Positions 21,837 through 30,066 of a DNA stretch of 64,000 nucleotides are shown here, one piece after another. This DNA comes from JBBECJ01 sp963763325. Lineage in GTDB: Bacteria > Chloroflexota > Chloroflexia > Thermomicrobiales > CFX8. Both the position numbers and the translations under genes were made by a program. Where the stretch lies: contig CAVXOL010000002.1 of NCBI GenBank assembly GCA_963763325.1, positions 62,001-126,000 of the forward strand, read 5' to 3'. Each line of letters starts with the position of its first letter. Position 1 is the stretch's first letter. Below the pieces are notes generated by a model. It saw nothing but the letters and a program-made list of their open reading frames with translations, was not told the DNA's origin and ran no database searches.

Positions 21837-21907
21837 GATCAGCCAGTCAGGAGGTCAGACGAGGACCGGGTCCTCATCTGACCTCCTGACCGGCTGCCTG
21901 GCTGATC
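21837..21907 (+). terminator. Long composite hairpin after the DinB gene
   Basis: The inner stem pairs 21847-21867 with 21869-21889 (about 20 bp, one wobble, minimal loop). The outer stem pairs GATCAGCCAG (21837-21846) with 21898-21907, leaving an 8-base bulge. It starts two bases after the stop codon. The arms contain GTCAG units like those in the block at 20090-20365. Confidence 0.7.
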
Positions 21908-22045
21908 TACTGACCGGATGACTGACTATTACGCATTCCCCTGATTACATGGCATCATCCTTGCTCATTGTGCGGCGTGCCAAGCGTCTGTCTGGCGATA
22001 TCGCCGGACATCGTTCGCGGCTGCCGGCTAATCGGGAGGATGCGC

Positions 22046-22519
22046 ATGCGAGCGTTGCGACGATCCGGAACAGTCGGTGCCATCCTGCTGCTGGCACTCG
22101 TCCTGAATGTCCAATTCGTCGAGGCTGGACGGCTGTGGTGCAAGGCCGATCCGATCGTCACCCTCAACAACCGGATTGTGTCGATCTCGCTGGCGATTCC
22201 GCTTGAGTATCTGCTGCTGGTCGATGGGCCGACGATCATCGAGATCACGACCCCGCCGGAGGTAGACCGCCGGTTGATCGTCAACGATGTCGGCTTCCTC
22301 CACGGCTCAATCGTCAGATTCAAAGATGGCCGCGGAACCGTCGAGGATCAGCGGATACCGGTCAGGATCACGGCGTCCGTCTCGATCGATGAGTCGCGGC
22401 TGGCGCCCGGTGAGATCGTCCCGATGGAGATCACGGTCCTGACGGACGATCTGCTGTACGAGACCGCGCTGGGAACAACTGAGAAGACAACGATGAAGCT
22501 GGTCGTCTACGGCCGCTGA
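22046..22519 (+). CDS. Secreted protein of unknown function
   Basis: A 157-residue protein with a signal peptide: MRALRRSGTVGAILLLALVL then NVQFVEAG, giving cleavage near AG|RLW. The mature part has WCKADPIVTLNNRIVSISLA, IPLEYLLLVDGPTIIEITTP and later ILTDDLLYE-like strands, suggesting a beta-rich extracytoplasmic domain. ATG 22046 is preceded by GGGAGG at 22034-22039; ATG 22040 is in frame but overlaps the ribosome site. I do not recognise the family. It precedes the histidine kinase by 69 bases on the same strand and may be co-transcribed with it. Confidence 0.65.
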   Translation: MRALRRSGTVGAILLLALVLNVQFVEAGRLWCKADPIVTLNNRIVSISLAIPLEYLLLVDGPTIIEITTPPEVDRRLIVNDVGFLHGSIVRFKDGRGTVEDQRIPVRITASVSIDESRLAPGEIVPMEITVLTDDLLYETALGTTEKTTMKLVVYGR

Positions 22520-22588
22520 CGACTGTGTCCGAAACAGGTGATCTGACGCCTGTCTGAGCGGCCTCACCGACAGGAGCGTGTCGGTCCA

Positions 22589-24073
22589 GTGAGCGAGATT
22601 CGAGCCTCAACGAGGTATTATCTCGCGGCGCTTGCGACGATGACCGCCGCCGTCACCGTCGCTGCCCTGCTACGCTCATCAACACCCGATCTGCGCGAGT
22701 GCCTGCTGGCGGTTGCCTTCTGTGGCCTGCAGGTGCTGGCGGTCTCATTCCCGATCGAGCTTGGCGCGCAACAGAAGCTCTCGCTGCATTCCGCCGTCAT
22801 CTTCGCGGCTGTCCTGCTCTTCGATCCCGGCATCGCTGTCCTGATTGCCGGTGTTGGCTCGCTGATCGGCCAGGTGCTTCGTCGCCAGCCCGGATCACAG
22901 GTGCTGTTCAACACCAGCCAGACCACCCTCCAGGCGGGACTGGCGGGACTGCTACTGTCGCTGTTCGTGGAGCCGTCCGAACGGATCGCGTTCGACCAGG
23001 CCGATGCCTTCGCCGGGGTGCTGGCAGCGGCTGTCGTCATGTTCGTCGTTGATGTCGTCGCGGTCGGCATCGTCGTCCGGCTTGAGACCGGCCAGCCGTT
23101 GATGTCGATCTTCCAGGAGATGCCGGCCGGCAGCCTGCTCGACGATCTCTCACAGTTCGCGCTCGGCCTGCTGACGGCGATCACCGTCAATGCCTACTGG
23201 TGGACGCTTCCGCTCGTTGTCCTGCTGGCCGTTCAGATGCATCGCGCCGGCCAGCGCAGCCTGGCCGCCCAGCAGCATGAGCGACGGCTACGCGCTGAGT
23301 CCGAACGAACCGCCCACGCCCGTCAGGAATTCCTGCTGACGGCCTCCCACGAGCTCAAGACACCGATTACCTCGGTCAGGATGGCCGCCCAGCTGCTCGA
23401 CCGCGGTCTGATTGAGCGCCACCCGGCCTTCCGGGTCGATCACGAGAGCATCCTGCGCTGGCGCGACCAGCTCATGCTCGGCATCGACCGACTGGAGACC
23501 CTTGTCGCCCAGCTACTGGATGCCGCCCGCATCCAGCAAGGTCGGATCGAGCTGCATCCAGAGCCGCTTGATCTGGCTGAGATGACACGCGCGATTGTCG
23601 AACGCTTCGAGATTGCGACCGAGCGCAACCGTAATCACGATCTGGTCCTCGACGCACCCGAACCGGTCGAAGGCGTCTGGGACCCATCCGGGATCGACCA
23701 GGTCGTCACCAACCTCGTCTCCAACGCGCTGAAATACTCACCGAACGGTGGCCTCGTCAGCGTCCGCGTCGAGCAGGACGGGGACGACGCCGTGCTGACC
23801 GTCACCGACACCGGCATCGGCATCGCGCCGGAGCAACAGGGAGAGATCTTCAAACCGTTCGCACGCGGATTGACCCTCCAACACGGCATCAGCGGCACCG
23901 GCCTCGGCCTCTACATCACCAGGAGTGTCGTCGAGCAGCACAGTGGCACCGTCACACTCGACAGCATCCCCGGCATCGGGACGACGATCACCGTCATTCT
24001 TCCTCTCCACCCTGCCAGCTCGCCGATCGCCGATCCCGCCGACGCCGAGGCGGCAGCAGCCGGTCATCATTGA
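22589..24073 (+). CDS. Membrane-bound sensor histidine kinase
   Basis: A 494-residue kinase. The N-terminal 230 residues form about seven hydrophobic segments, resembling MASE-type integral sensing domains. HisKA has LLTASHELKTPITS with the phospho-acceptor His. HATPase_c has the N box NLVSNALKYSPNGG, G1 DTGIGIAPEQ and G2 GTGLGLYITR. It starts at GTG 22589. No response regulator is adjacent, so the partner is encoded elsewhere. A 13-bp hairpin terminator follows. Confidence 0.88.
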   Translation: MSEIRASTRYYLAALATMTAAVTVAALLRSSTPDLRECLLAVAFCGLQVLAVSFPIELGAQQKLSLHSAVIFAAVLLFDPGIAVLIAGVGSLIGQVLRRQPGSQVLFNTSQTTLQAGLAGLLLSLFVEPSERIAFDQADAFAGVLAAAVVMFVVDVVAVGIVVRLETGQPLMSIFQEMPAGSLLDDLSQFALGLLTAITVNAYWWTLPLVVLLAVQMHRAGQRSLAAQQHERRLRAESERTAHARQEFLLTASHELKTPITSVRMAAQLLDRGLIERHPAFRVDHESILRWRDQLMLGIDRLETLVAQLLDAARIQQGRIELHPEPLDLAEMTRAIVERFEIATERNRNHDLVLDAPEPVEGVWDPSGIDQVVTNLVSNALKYSPNGGLVSVRVEQDGDDAVLTVTDTGIGIAPEQQGEIFKPFARGLTLQHGISGTGLGLYITRSVVEQHSGTVTLDSIPGIGTTITVILPLHPASSPIADPADAEAAAAGHH

Positions 24074-24124
24074 AACGGCTCGTTATAGCGGCCACCACTG
24101 GAGTCACTCGGCTGTCTGGCACGC

Positions 24125-24158
24125 CACGAGCGGCTGGAATCGATGCCAGCCGCTCGTG
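24125..24158. terminator. Bidirectional hairpin between histidine kinase and manganese catalase
   Basis: CACGAGCGGCTGG (24125-24137) pairs perfectly with 24146-24158 around an 8-base loop, between convergent genes. Confidence 0.7.
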
Positions 24159-24190
24159 TTGCGATCGTGTTTGTTGAGCGGGGCTATACG

Positions 24191-25081
24191 CTATCCGAAG
24201 AGGCGCTTGGCCATCTCCTCGAACATCTCCGGATCGATGCCGCCCGGCGATGTCAGTTGTGGCTCAGCCGCGAGATCCGGTGGGGCGAACCCTTCAGGGG
24301 CGCCATCCACGACAACCAGATCCTGGCCGTCCTCCGGATGCGGCCCCTTCCAGACGTTGACCAGCTCGCGATAGTCATCTGGCGAGAAGCGGAACATCTT
24401 GAGGTGCAGTCCACGCTCCTCGAGCAGGGCTGCTTCGGGGAACTTCTTGTTGCTGATATCCGGAATCGGGAAGAGCTTGCTCAGGTCAGCGCCTGTCAGC
24501 ACTTCGAGCGCACGGGCATAGGCGACCACATGCGTTCCGCCGCGCACCAGCAGGTAGCCAAGCATCGCCCGGGCGGCCGGGTCATCGACCATCTCATAGA
24601 CGCGGATCTTGTTCGCCCGCGCGCCGCACTCCAGGAAGAAGTTGTGCAGCAGGTCGAGCTTGAGATTGCCACTTGAGAAGACGTAAGAACCATTCCAGGG
24701 ATTCCCCATCGAATCGACCGGCAGCGCCTGCTGTCCGCTGGCGATGAAGTGGTACGCGTTGCGCGCGTCGGTCGCGTTCTTGAGCGGCGTCTCGGTCGGG
24801 TCGGTGCCGCGCTTGGTCGCGCCCGTCAGCAGCAGGTTGATCGTGTAGCCAACCAGTTCGACGTGGCTCAACTCTTCAGCCGCGATATTTGCGATCAGGT
24901 CGTAGAACGGCCGGTACTCCTGCCGGCCACGAAAGTTGATCGACTGCATCGTGTAGTTCATCAGCGTCGACATCTCGCCGAACTTCCCGCCCAGCAACTC
25001 CTGGACTGCGGCTGCCGAATTCGGCGATGGCCCCTTTGATTCAGGAAACTCGATCGGTAGCTGATCCAACCGTAAGTACAT
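24191..25081 (-). CDS. Manganese catalase
   Basis: A 296-residue dimanganese catalase that disproportionates hydrogen peroxide. It has a ferritin-like four-helix core with the metal-ligand segment NIAAEELSHVELVGYTINLL and a second half-site near DLLHNFFLECGARANKIRVY and GGTHVVAYARAL. ATG 25081 is chosen because GGGGAGAT precedes it and MYLRLDQLPIEFPES matches the family N-terminus; the longer frame to 25327 is low-complexity leader. It reads in the same direction as the heliorhodopsin 430 bases upstream, which suggests a shared role in photo-oxidative stress. Confidence 0.93.
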   Translation of the reverse strand: MYLRLDQLPIEFPESKGPSPNSAAAVQELLGGKFGEMSTLMNYTMQSINFRGRQEYRPFYDLIANIAAEELSHVELVGYTINLLLTGATKRGTDPTETPLKNATDARNAYHFIASGQQALPVDSMGNPWNGSYVFSSGNLKLDLLHNFFLECGARANKIRVYEMVDDPAARAMLGYLLVRGGTHVVAYARALEVLTGADLSKLFPIPDISNKKFPEAALLEERGLHLKMFRFSPDDYRELVNVWKGPHPEDGQDLVVVDGAPEGFAPPDLAAEPQLTSPGGIDPEMFEEMAKRLFG

Positions 25082-25510
25082 ATCTCCCCTGCCTTCGTGT
25101 TGACGAACTCGACCTACCTGGCCGGTTCGCCAAACGCAAGGCAGGTGCCATTTGATGCCGCCACCGTCGTTCCAGACAGACGGTCCTGAATCACCGACGC
25201 TCAACGCCCTATGTCCCTGATCGCCCTTCGTTCGTCCCGGACCATGTCCCTGCGGCCATACGGATTCACACCCGACTCTCCCGCAGTTAGAAGACGACGT
25301 GGTGTGGAGGCCAACCACGCTCCTCAAGCATGAACTCGCGCCAATCCAGTGCCATACATGAAACGAGAGCGCCTGGGTTGGCCCAGCCGCTCTCGACCTC
25401 TATATCCACCAGGTGGCACTCCGCAGTCGGGGAGCGCCTCCCGGAATGAGTGAAACTTGCAGAGTTGATATGCAACCAGCGTGCCACCCCGGCGGCGGGT
25501 TACAAAGACG
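25082..25510 (-). other. Leader region of manganese catalase; hairpin and a weak small ORF
   Basis: No convincing gene. An imperfect palindrome at 25365-25394 (GAGAGCG-c-CTGGG-ttgg-CCCAG-c-CGCTCTC) could be an operator or RNA hairpin. A 66-codon frame (25287-25487, -) overlaps it and ends LDWREFMLEERGWPPHHVVF; it has no clear ribosome site and no family match that I recognise. No manganese (yybP-ykoY) riboswitch signature was seen. Confidence 0.35.
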
Positions 25511-26278
25511 TCAGTCGATCAGTGTGTTGGCGAAGATCTGCCACGCCAAGGCGGTTTTCGCCGTCAGGCTCAACACGATGTACGCCTTTTCACCATAGCG
25601 ATACTCCTGCCACCGCCCGACCCGCTTGTACTGGAGCACCATGTTGATGGCGAAGCTGTTGAAGAGCAGGAACAGCGAAGCGATGATGCCGTAGACGAAG
25701 GTCGGAACGCCGCCATCCTCTGCACGGGATTCCGCGCCGATCACCTGGATCGCGATCACGATCCACGGCACGGCTCCGGCGATGCAGCCGAAGATGAATG
25801 GCGACCAGTCGACCGGCTCGTCCGGGCGGTTAACGTTCTCCATCACAAGTCCGAAAAGAATCATCGCTGCATTCGCGCCGGCGATCGCGACGACCGCGCC
25901 AACATCGCTAACGCCCGTGACGAGCGCAATCAGCACGATCATGATCGAGGCGCTGATCGAATACTCCCACCAGCGAGCTTTGTTGATCTGCCGGGCGATG
26001 TTGTCGCGGTACCATGGCCAGATGCCGGGCGCAGCCATCAGCAGGTGATCGATCGCCGCCAGCAGCAGGAAGATCGCGACGGCTGGGCCGATTGGCACAT
26101 TCCAGAGCACCTCCTGCGGTGTGAAGTCACTCCCTGGCGGTCCTGCAATGAACCGCGCTGTAATCGGCAGCGTGAAATCGTTGCTGAGAATCAGCAGCGC
26201 GATCGCCTGCGCCAGATGCACGAGGCCAACGATCAGGTTAAAGGGTCGCAAGCGGTCAAGCGCATCTGTCTGTGCCAC
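25511..26278 (-). CDS. Heliorhodopsin
   Basis: A 255-residue seven-helix retinal protein. The last helix reads YIVLSLTAKTALAWQIFANT, with the Schiff-base Lys at residue 241. Helix 3 has ARWWEYSISASIM with the counterion Glu at 105. The spacing and these signatures are those of heliorhodopsins, not type 1 pumps. It inserts with the N-terminus inside. Most known members do not pump ions and are thought to be light sensors. I choose GTG 26278 (VAQTDALDRLRPFNL) because it gives the family length and has AGGAAGAGG upstream; GTG 26401 is in frame but adds 41 non-membrane residues. A motif shared with the MerR promoter lies at 26421-26436. Confidence 0.93.
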   Translation of the reverse strand: MAQTDALDRLRPFNLIVGLVHLAQAIALLILSNDFTLPITARFIAGPPGSDFTPQEVLWNVPIGPAVAIFLLLAAIDHLLMAAPGIWPWYRDNIARQINKARWWEYSISASIMIVLIALVTGVSDVGAVVAIAGANAAMILFGLVMENVNRPDEPVDWSPFIFGCIAGAVPWIVIAIQVIGAESRAEDGGVPTFVYGIIASLFLLFNSFAINMVLQYKRVGRWQEYRYGEKAYIVLSLTAKTALAWQIFANTLID

Positions 26279-26420
26279 GGAGAAACCAGCCTCTTCAGGA
26301 AATGGTTGGGATACAGAATGTCCGGTCGAGAGAGCGTAGCTGCGGTTGAAGTCGTCTGATTGGGTGTCCACCTTCGACGGCCATTGAAATGTTCGTTTCA
26401 CCAGTAGCGCCTGTCAACGC

Positions 26421-26436
26421 CTACACCTGTAGTCGA
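26421..26436. promoter_or_regulatory. Operator candidate upstream of heliorhodopsin
   Basis: CTACACCTGTAGTCGA matches CTAAACCTGTAGTTGA at 27812-27827 in 14 of 16 positions. The site is 143 bases upstream of the chosen heliorhodopsin start and 20 upstream of the alternative GTG 26401. It contains the short dyad CTACaccTGTAG. It is probably a binding site for the nearby MerR-B12 regulator. Confidence 0.5.
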
Positions 26437-26576
26437 CGGCTGGCAGGCTGCCTGTGCCGCGACAGACTCGATCGCTGAAACGCAGGTCGCGGCGCCCCTC
26501 AACAAGAGGAGCACCGCGAGACTGAGGACGTTCGGTCGGCGGCGCGATTCGCTGCGGCGACCAGCCATCATCTGGC

Positions 26577-27431
26577 TTACCGAGACACGGAACGGCGGGC
26601 CAGCACGAGGCCACCAGTCGCCATCGTCACGGCCATAACCGCGGCGAAGGCAATCAACCAGCTGGTCGTTGCGGAACCGTCAGTGGCCGTGCCACCAGCG
26701 CCGGACGCCGGCATCGACGGAGCAGGCGTCGTCGTGGACGCCGGGTTGGTCGCGTCAACGAGTGGCAGCACGCCGAGGCTGCCATCAGCCAGCAGGCCGG
26801 TCGCGAAGACGGTGTAGATCGTCCCGGCTTCGGCCATGAAGCCATTGATGTCGATCGCGACGGTCTCGGTGCCGGTCGGGCGAACGTCGAGGTCGTAGCT
26901 GCCAGCGTCAACCGGCAGGTAGTCCGAAGCCGTCGGGAACGCAAGATTCTCGATCAGAACCGGCCCGCCCGCGACGGCAACGTCGACGTTCGGAGCGTCC
27001 GGCGAGGCGTGGACGACGCGGATGTGCGCCTTGCCGGCGGCTGGCGCGGCGTTGTTATCCTCAAGGACCAGCGGGGCGATCTCAGCGACCTGGCCAACCG
27101 CCGCGACGGTGTAGTCCATGCCGGATGCCAGCGTCACGGTTGCTTCGATGACGGCATCGGCAGCTGTGCCGCCGGTCGGTGTGACGGCGATGTCGTAGTC
27201 GCCAGCCGCCAGCGCGATGTAGTCGGTCGCAGTGTTGAAGGCCAGGTTCGAGACAGCGACTGAGCCGTTAACCCAGATGTCAACATTTGGAGCGTCCGGC
27301 GAGGCATGGACGACGCGGATACGCGCCTGCTCTCCCTGCGCTGAAACGCCTGCGAGCGGAACGAGTGCTGCGAGCATCACGAAGATCGCGATCGGAAGCA
27401 GCCGTTGAACGGTAGACCAGCGATGCATCAT
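26577..27431 (-). CDS. Surface protein with two DUF4397 repeats
   Basis: A 284-residue secreted protein. The signal peptide is MMHRWSTVQRLLPIAIFVML to about VSAQ. Two DUF4397 domains follow, starting ARIRVVHASPDAPNVDIWV (about 36) and AHIRVVHASPDAPNVDVAV (about 136). A Thr/Pro/Ser linker, the motif MPASGAGG, a hydrophobic segment (SWLIAFAAVMAVTMATGGLV) and a basic tail RRSVSR end the protein. That is the layout of a cell-wall sorting signal with a degenerate LPxTG, consistent with the sortase encoded at 29021-29884. The ligand is unknown. It starts at ATG 27431 or the next Met. Confidence 0.82.
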   Translation of the reverse strand: MMHRWSTVQRLLPIAIFVMLAALVPLAGVSAQGEQARIRVVHASPDAPNVDIWVNGSVAVSNLAFNTATDYIALAAGDYDIAVTPTGGTAADAVIEATVTLASGMDYTVAAVGQVAEIAPLVLEDNNAAPAAGKAHIRVVHASPDAPNVDVAVAGGPVLIENLAFPTASDYLPVDAGSYDLDVRPTGTETVAIDINGFMAEAGTIYTVFATGLLADGSLGVLPLVDATNPASTTTPAPSMPASGAGGTATDGSATTSWLIAFAAVMAVTMATGGLVLARRSVSR

Positions 27432-27482
27432 CTGTAGGTGTCCTTCATCGATAATACGAGCGGTCGAACGGAACGATTCGTG

Positions 27483-27704
27483 TTACGCCATCTCGTTGCT
27501 GGCGCCGCGCGCCAGAAGTGAGAATAGCCAGAGGCCGGCAGCGCCAACCAGGACATAGACGATCCGGGAGACGATGTTCGTCGCGCCGAATTCCGAGCCG
27601 GTGATCGCGGCGACCAGGTCGAGATCGAACAGTCCGACCACCGCCCAGTTCAGCGCACCAACAATCACGAGCAGGAGTGCAACGAGATCCAATGGCTTCA
27701 GCAA
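27483..27704 (-). CDS. DUF378-family small membrane protein
   Basis: Seventy-three residues with two hydrophobic helices: LVALLLVIVGALNWAVVGLF and IVYVLVGAAGLWLFSLLA. The GALNWAVVGLF motif is characteristic of DUF378. I choose TTG 27704 because GAAAGGACT lies about eight bases upstream and the family begins at this point; the longer frame is leader. It lies 51 bases upstream of the DUF4397 gene on the same strand and downstream of the shared MerR-type promoter. Function unknown. Confidence 0.8.
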   Translation of the reverse strand: MLKPLDLVALLLVIVGALNWAVVGLFDLDLVAAITGSEFGATNIVSRIVYVLVGAAGLWLFSLLARGASNEMA

Positions 27705-27811
27705 TCCTCGAGTCCTTTCTATGGCGAGAACGCCGCCACCTGCAATGCGTCTATCCTTCTGACTGCCCGCTGGCGTGACCGGTGTTGCCAGCGGCTGTGC
27801 CACAGCATATA

Positions 27812-27834
27812 CTAAACCTGTAGTTGAGGTCAAG
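27812..27834. promoter_or_regulatory. Divergent MerR-type promoter/operator
   Basis: On the - strand this reads TTGACCTCAACTACAGGTTT, with a -35-like TTGACC followed by the dyad ACCTcaactacAGGT and TATATG/TATGCT about 16-18 bases on. MerR regulators bind such dyads in stretched spacers. It sits between the DUF378 gene (-) and the MerR-B12 gene (+). Its core recurs at 26421-26436. Confidence 0.55.
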
Positions 27835-27912
27835 GTATTCGGCACTGTCAGTCTGGATGGTGCTCGTTCGGCCCGCGAAAGCGTGAAGACGCAGTCACAG
27901 ATAGAGGCAGTC

Positions 27913-28827
27913 ATGCGGCCAGACAAGACGGAGCGAGAACTGGTGCCAATTGGAGCGGTCGTGGAATTGCTCCAGCCGGACTACCCCGACGTCAGCCATT
28001 CCAGCCTGCGGTTCCTCGAACGCGAGGGGCTGATAACGCCGACCCGGACTCCAGGAGGACACCGGCTCTTCACCACCGCTGATCTCGATCGGCTGCGGCA
28101 GATCAAGGCATGGCAGGCGCAACGGATGTCGCTGGAACAGATTCGCCAGCGGCTGGCGGAGCGAGATGCCACCGGCACACCAGCCGAGCTGGCAGCCCAG
28201 TTCCTTGAGCGTGCGCTGGCAGGCGATCTCGAACAGGCCCAGCGGGCGGTGCTGTCGGCCAGCGATCTAGGGTTGTCCCTCGATCAGCTCTACTATCGGT
28301 CCTCGGTCCCGCGCTCTGGGAACTGGGGGCGCGCTGGGAGCGTGGCGACGTGTCGGTTGCACAGGAGAAGGAGGTTTCGCACGTTGCCCGCGACCTGATC
28401 GCCGAGCTTGGAGTGCGGCATCCACTGTCGTTGATGGCACGAACGGTGGCATCGTCGCCGCCTGCGTCGCTGGCGAACGCCATGAACTGGGGTTGCTGAT
28501 GGTCAGTGGTCTGCTACGCAGGCGCGGCGTCAGCGTCCATTTCCTTGGCGCGGATGTCGCGACCGGCTTCCTCGTCGATGCCGTCCAACATCGCCTGCCG
28601 CGCGCCGTCCTGCTCTCCGCAACTGGAGACGAGCATTTGCCGGCGTCCGTGAAGCCGCCGAAGCGTTGCGCGGGACCGGGGCCGTGCCGCACCTGCTGGC
28701 GGGAGGACAGGCAGTCGAGCGCCAGCCGCAGACCGTCGCCAGTTGGGGGGTAACGCCGATCGTGCTCGACGATCTGGATCAGATCGACCGCCTGGCCGAC
28801 AGTCTGCTCGATGACGAGCCGGCCTGA
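27913..28827 (+). CDS. MerR-family regulator with B12-binding domain, CarH/LitR-like (three frame breaks)
   Basis: About 304 residues after joining frames (breaks near 28305, 28432 and 28634). The N-terminal MerR HTH has SLRFLEREGLITPTRTPGGH. A four-helix B12-capping segment follows: ALWELGARWERGDVSVAQEK. The cobalamin-binding domain has GERHELGLLMVSGLLRRRG, with the E-x-H-x-x-G lower-ligand motif, then SVHFLGADV. CarH proteins use AdoCbl as a light sensor through a W-H...E-H set. Here the Trp and Glu are kept, but the adjacent His is Glu and the final His is Lys, so the photochemistry may differ. ATG 27913. It is divergent from the DUF378, DUF4397 and heliorhodopsin genes. Confidence 0.82.
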
Positions 28828-29020
28828 GCCTTACGCTCTACCGTCAGGACGCAGCACGACCGCGGAGTGCGACGCTGCCTCCACGGCGCGACGACGCCAG
28901 CAACTGGCTCGCGTCCGTCAGATCGTGGTTCTATAGATCCCGGCCGGCGAGCAGATGAACGCGACACTAACCGACCGCAGCGAATGGTGGAACGTCTCGA
29001 TAGCACCGGAACGCTGTACG

Positions 29021-29884
29021 TCAGTCGATGCGATTGCCGGTCACAACCAGCCGTTGGTTATACTCGCGGGCCTGGGCGTCAAATGCTCCTTCACAGGTTA
29101 TCAGTGTGATTGTTGGTCGCCCAGTTGATCCGATCACCTCGCGCGCGTCATCAGTCGCGGCAAATGGCCGGACCGATGTGACGTGATAGCGCACGATCGT
29201 GCCGTCTTGCTGATAGACCTCGATTACATCACCAGCCTGTAGTTCGCCTAGCCGCCAGAACACGGCAGGACCGTAACCTGCGTAGTCCAGATGGCCCGCA
29301 AACACGGCGTTCCCCCCTCCGGCTGGCGGCGACGAGAAGTCGTACCAGCTGACGACACCTGGCGCGCCCGGCGTTTGCATGACCCCATCCGAACCGACGC
29401 TCTTCATCTCGACCGGTGCGTCCACCCCAATACTTGGGATCACGAGCCGGGTGGTCGCTGCGAACGTCTCAGGAACCTCCGTTGGCACGATTGGCTCGCT
29501 CGTTGGAGACCCGCTCGTCCGAGGCACGCTCGTTGGAGGCACAACCGTCTCAGGGGCAACGGTCGAGGGTACGTCCGTTGGTCGAAGCGCTGGCGGCGAT
29601 ACTGGCGTTGAGGCAGCTGTCGTTGGAGTGCTGGCGCTGGGGGTCGCTTGGCTCGCTCGACTCGAAGGTGCGGCTGTACTGTTTCCCGAAAGCGTGACGT
29701 CGTCCATCATCAGACGGCCTGACGTGGCCATGGGTTCCGCCCCGAGGATGGCCGCCACATCCGGCTGGGTCACCGGATTCGTGACCAGGAGCACTGCAAG
29801 CATCGATCCGGCGGCCAGGGCGAGTGCGAGTGTTCGCACGAGTGGTGTCGTGCGACGGTTGTTCGGGAAGCGAGGTCGAAACAT
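29021..29884 (-). CDS. Sortase, class E/F-like
   Basis: A 287-residue membrane-anchored transpeptidase that links surface proteins to the cell envelope. The N-terminal signal-anchor is LVRTLALALAAGSMLAVLLV. A long Thr/Pro/Ser linker follows (residues 65-145). The catalytic domain has FAGHLDY (His), TLITCEG (Cys) and YNQRLVV (Arg), the complete sortase triad. Two candidate substrates lie beside it: the FPHTG protein just upstream on the same strand, and the DUF4397 protein. ATG 29884. Confidence 0.92.
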   Translation of the reverse strand: MFRPRFPNNRRTTPLVRTLALALAAGSMLAVLLVTNPVTQPDVAAILGAEPMATSGRLMMDDVTLSGNSTAAPSSRASQATPSASTPTTAASTPVSPPALRPTDVPSTVAPETVVPPTSVPRTSGSPTSEPIVPTEVPETFAATTRLVIPSIGVDAPVEMKSVGSDGVMQTPGAPGVVSWYDFSSPPAGGGNAVFAGHLDYAGYGPAVFWRLGELQAGDVIEVYQQDGTIVRYHVTSVRPFAATDDAREVIGSTGRPTITLITCEGAFDAQAREYNQRLVVTGNRID

Positions 29885-30066
29885 TGATACTCGTTATCCA
29901 GGAACATGTCCAGATGATCGCGGAAACGCACAGGGCTTGACCGGCGTGAGTAACAGCGGGTGGATGCTGGAGAAGGGCTGTCCCAATCGCTGGAACAACC
30001 CTTCTCCATTTCGGATGCTGCCACGGTCAATCCGGCAGCGCTCCGTGATCGAGTGCACGGTCAGTC

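Noticed and set aside
25082..25510. Manganese riboswitch before the manganese catalase
   Set aside because: No yybP-ykoY consensus core; only a simple hairpin at 25365-25394.
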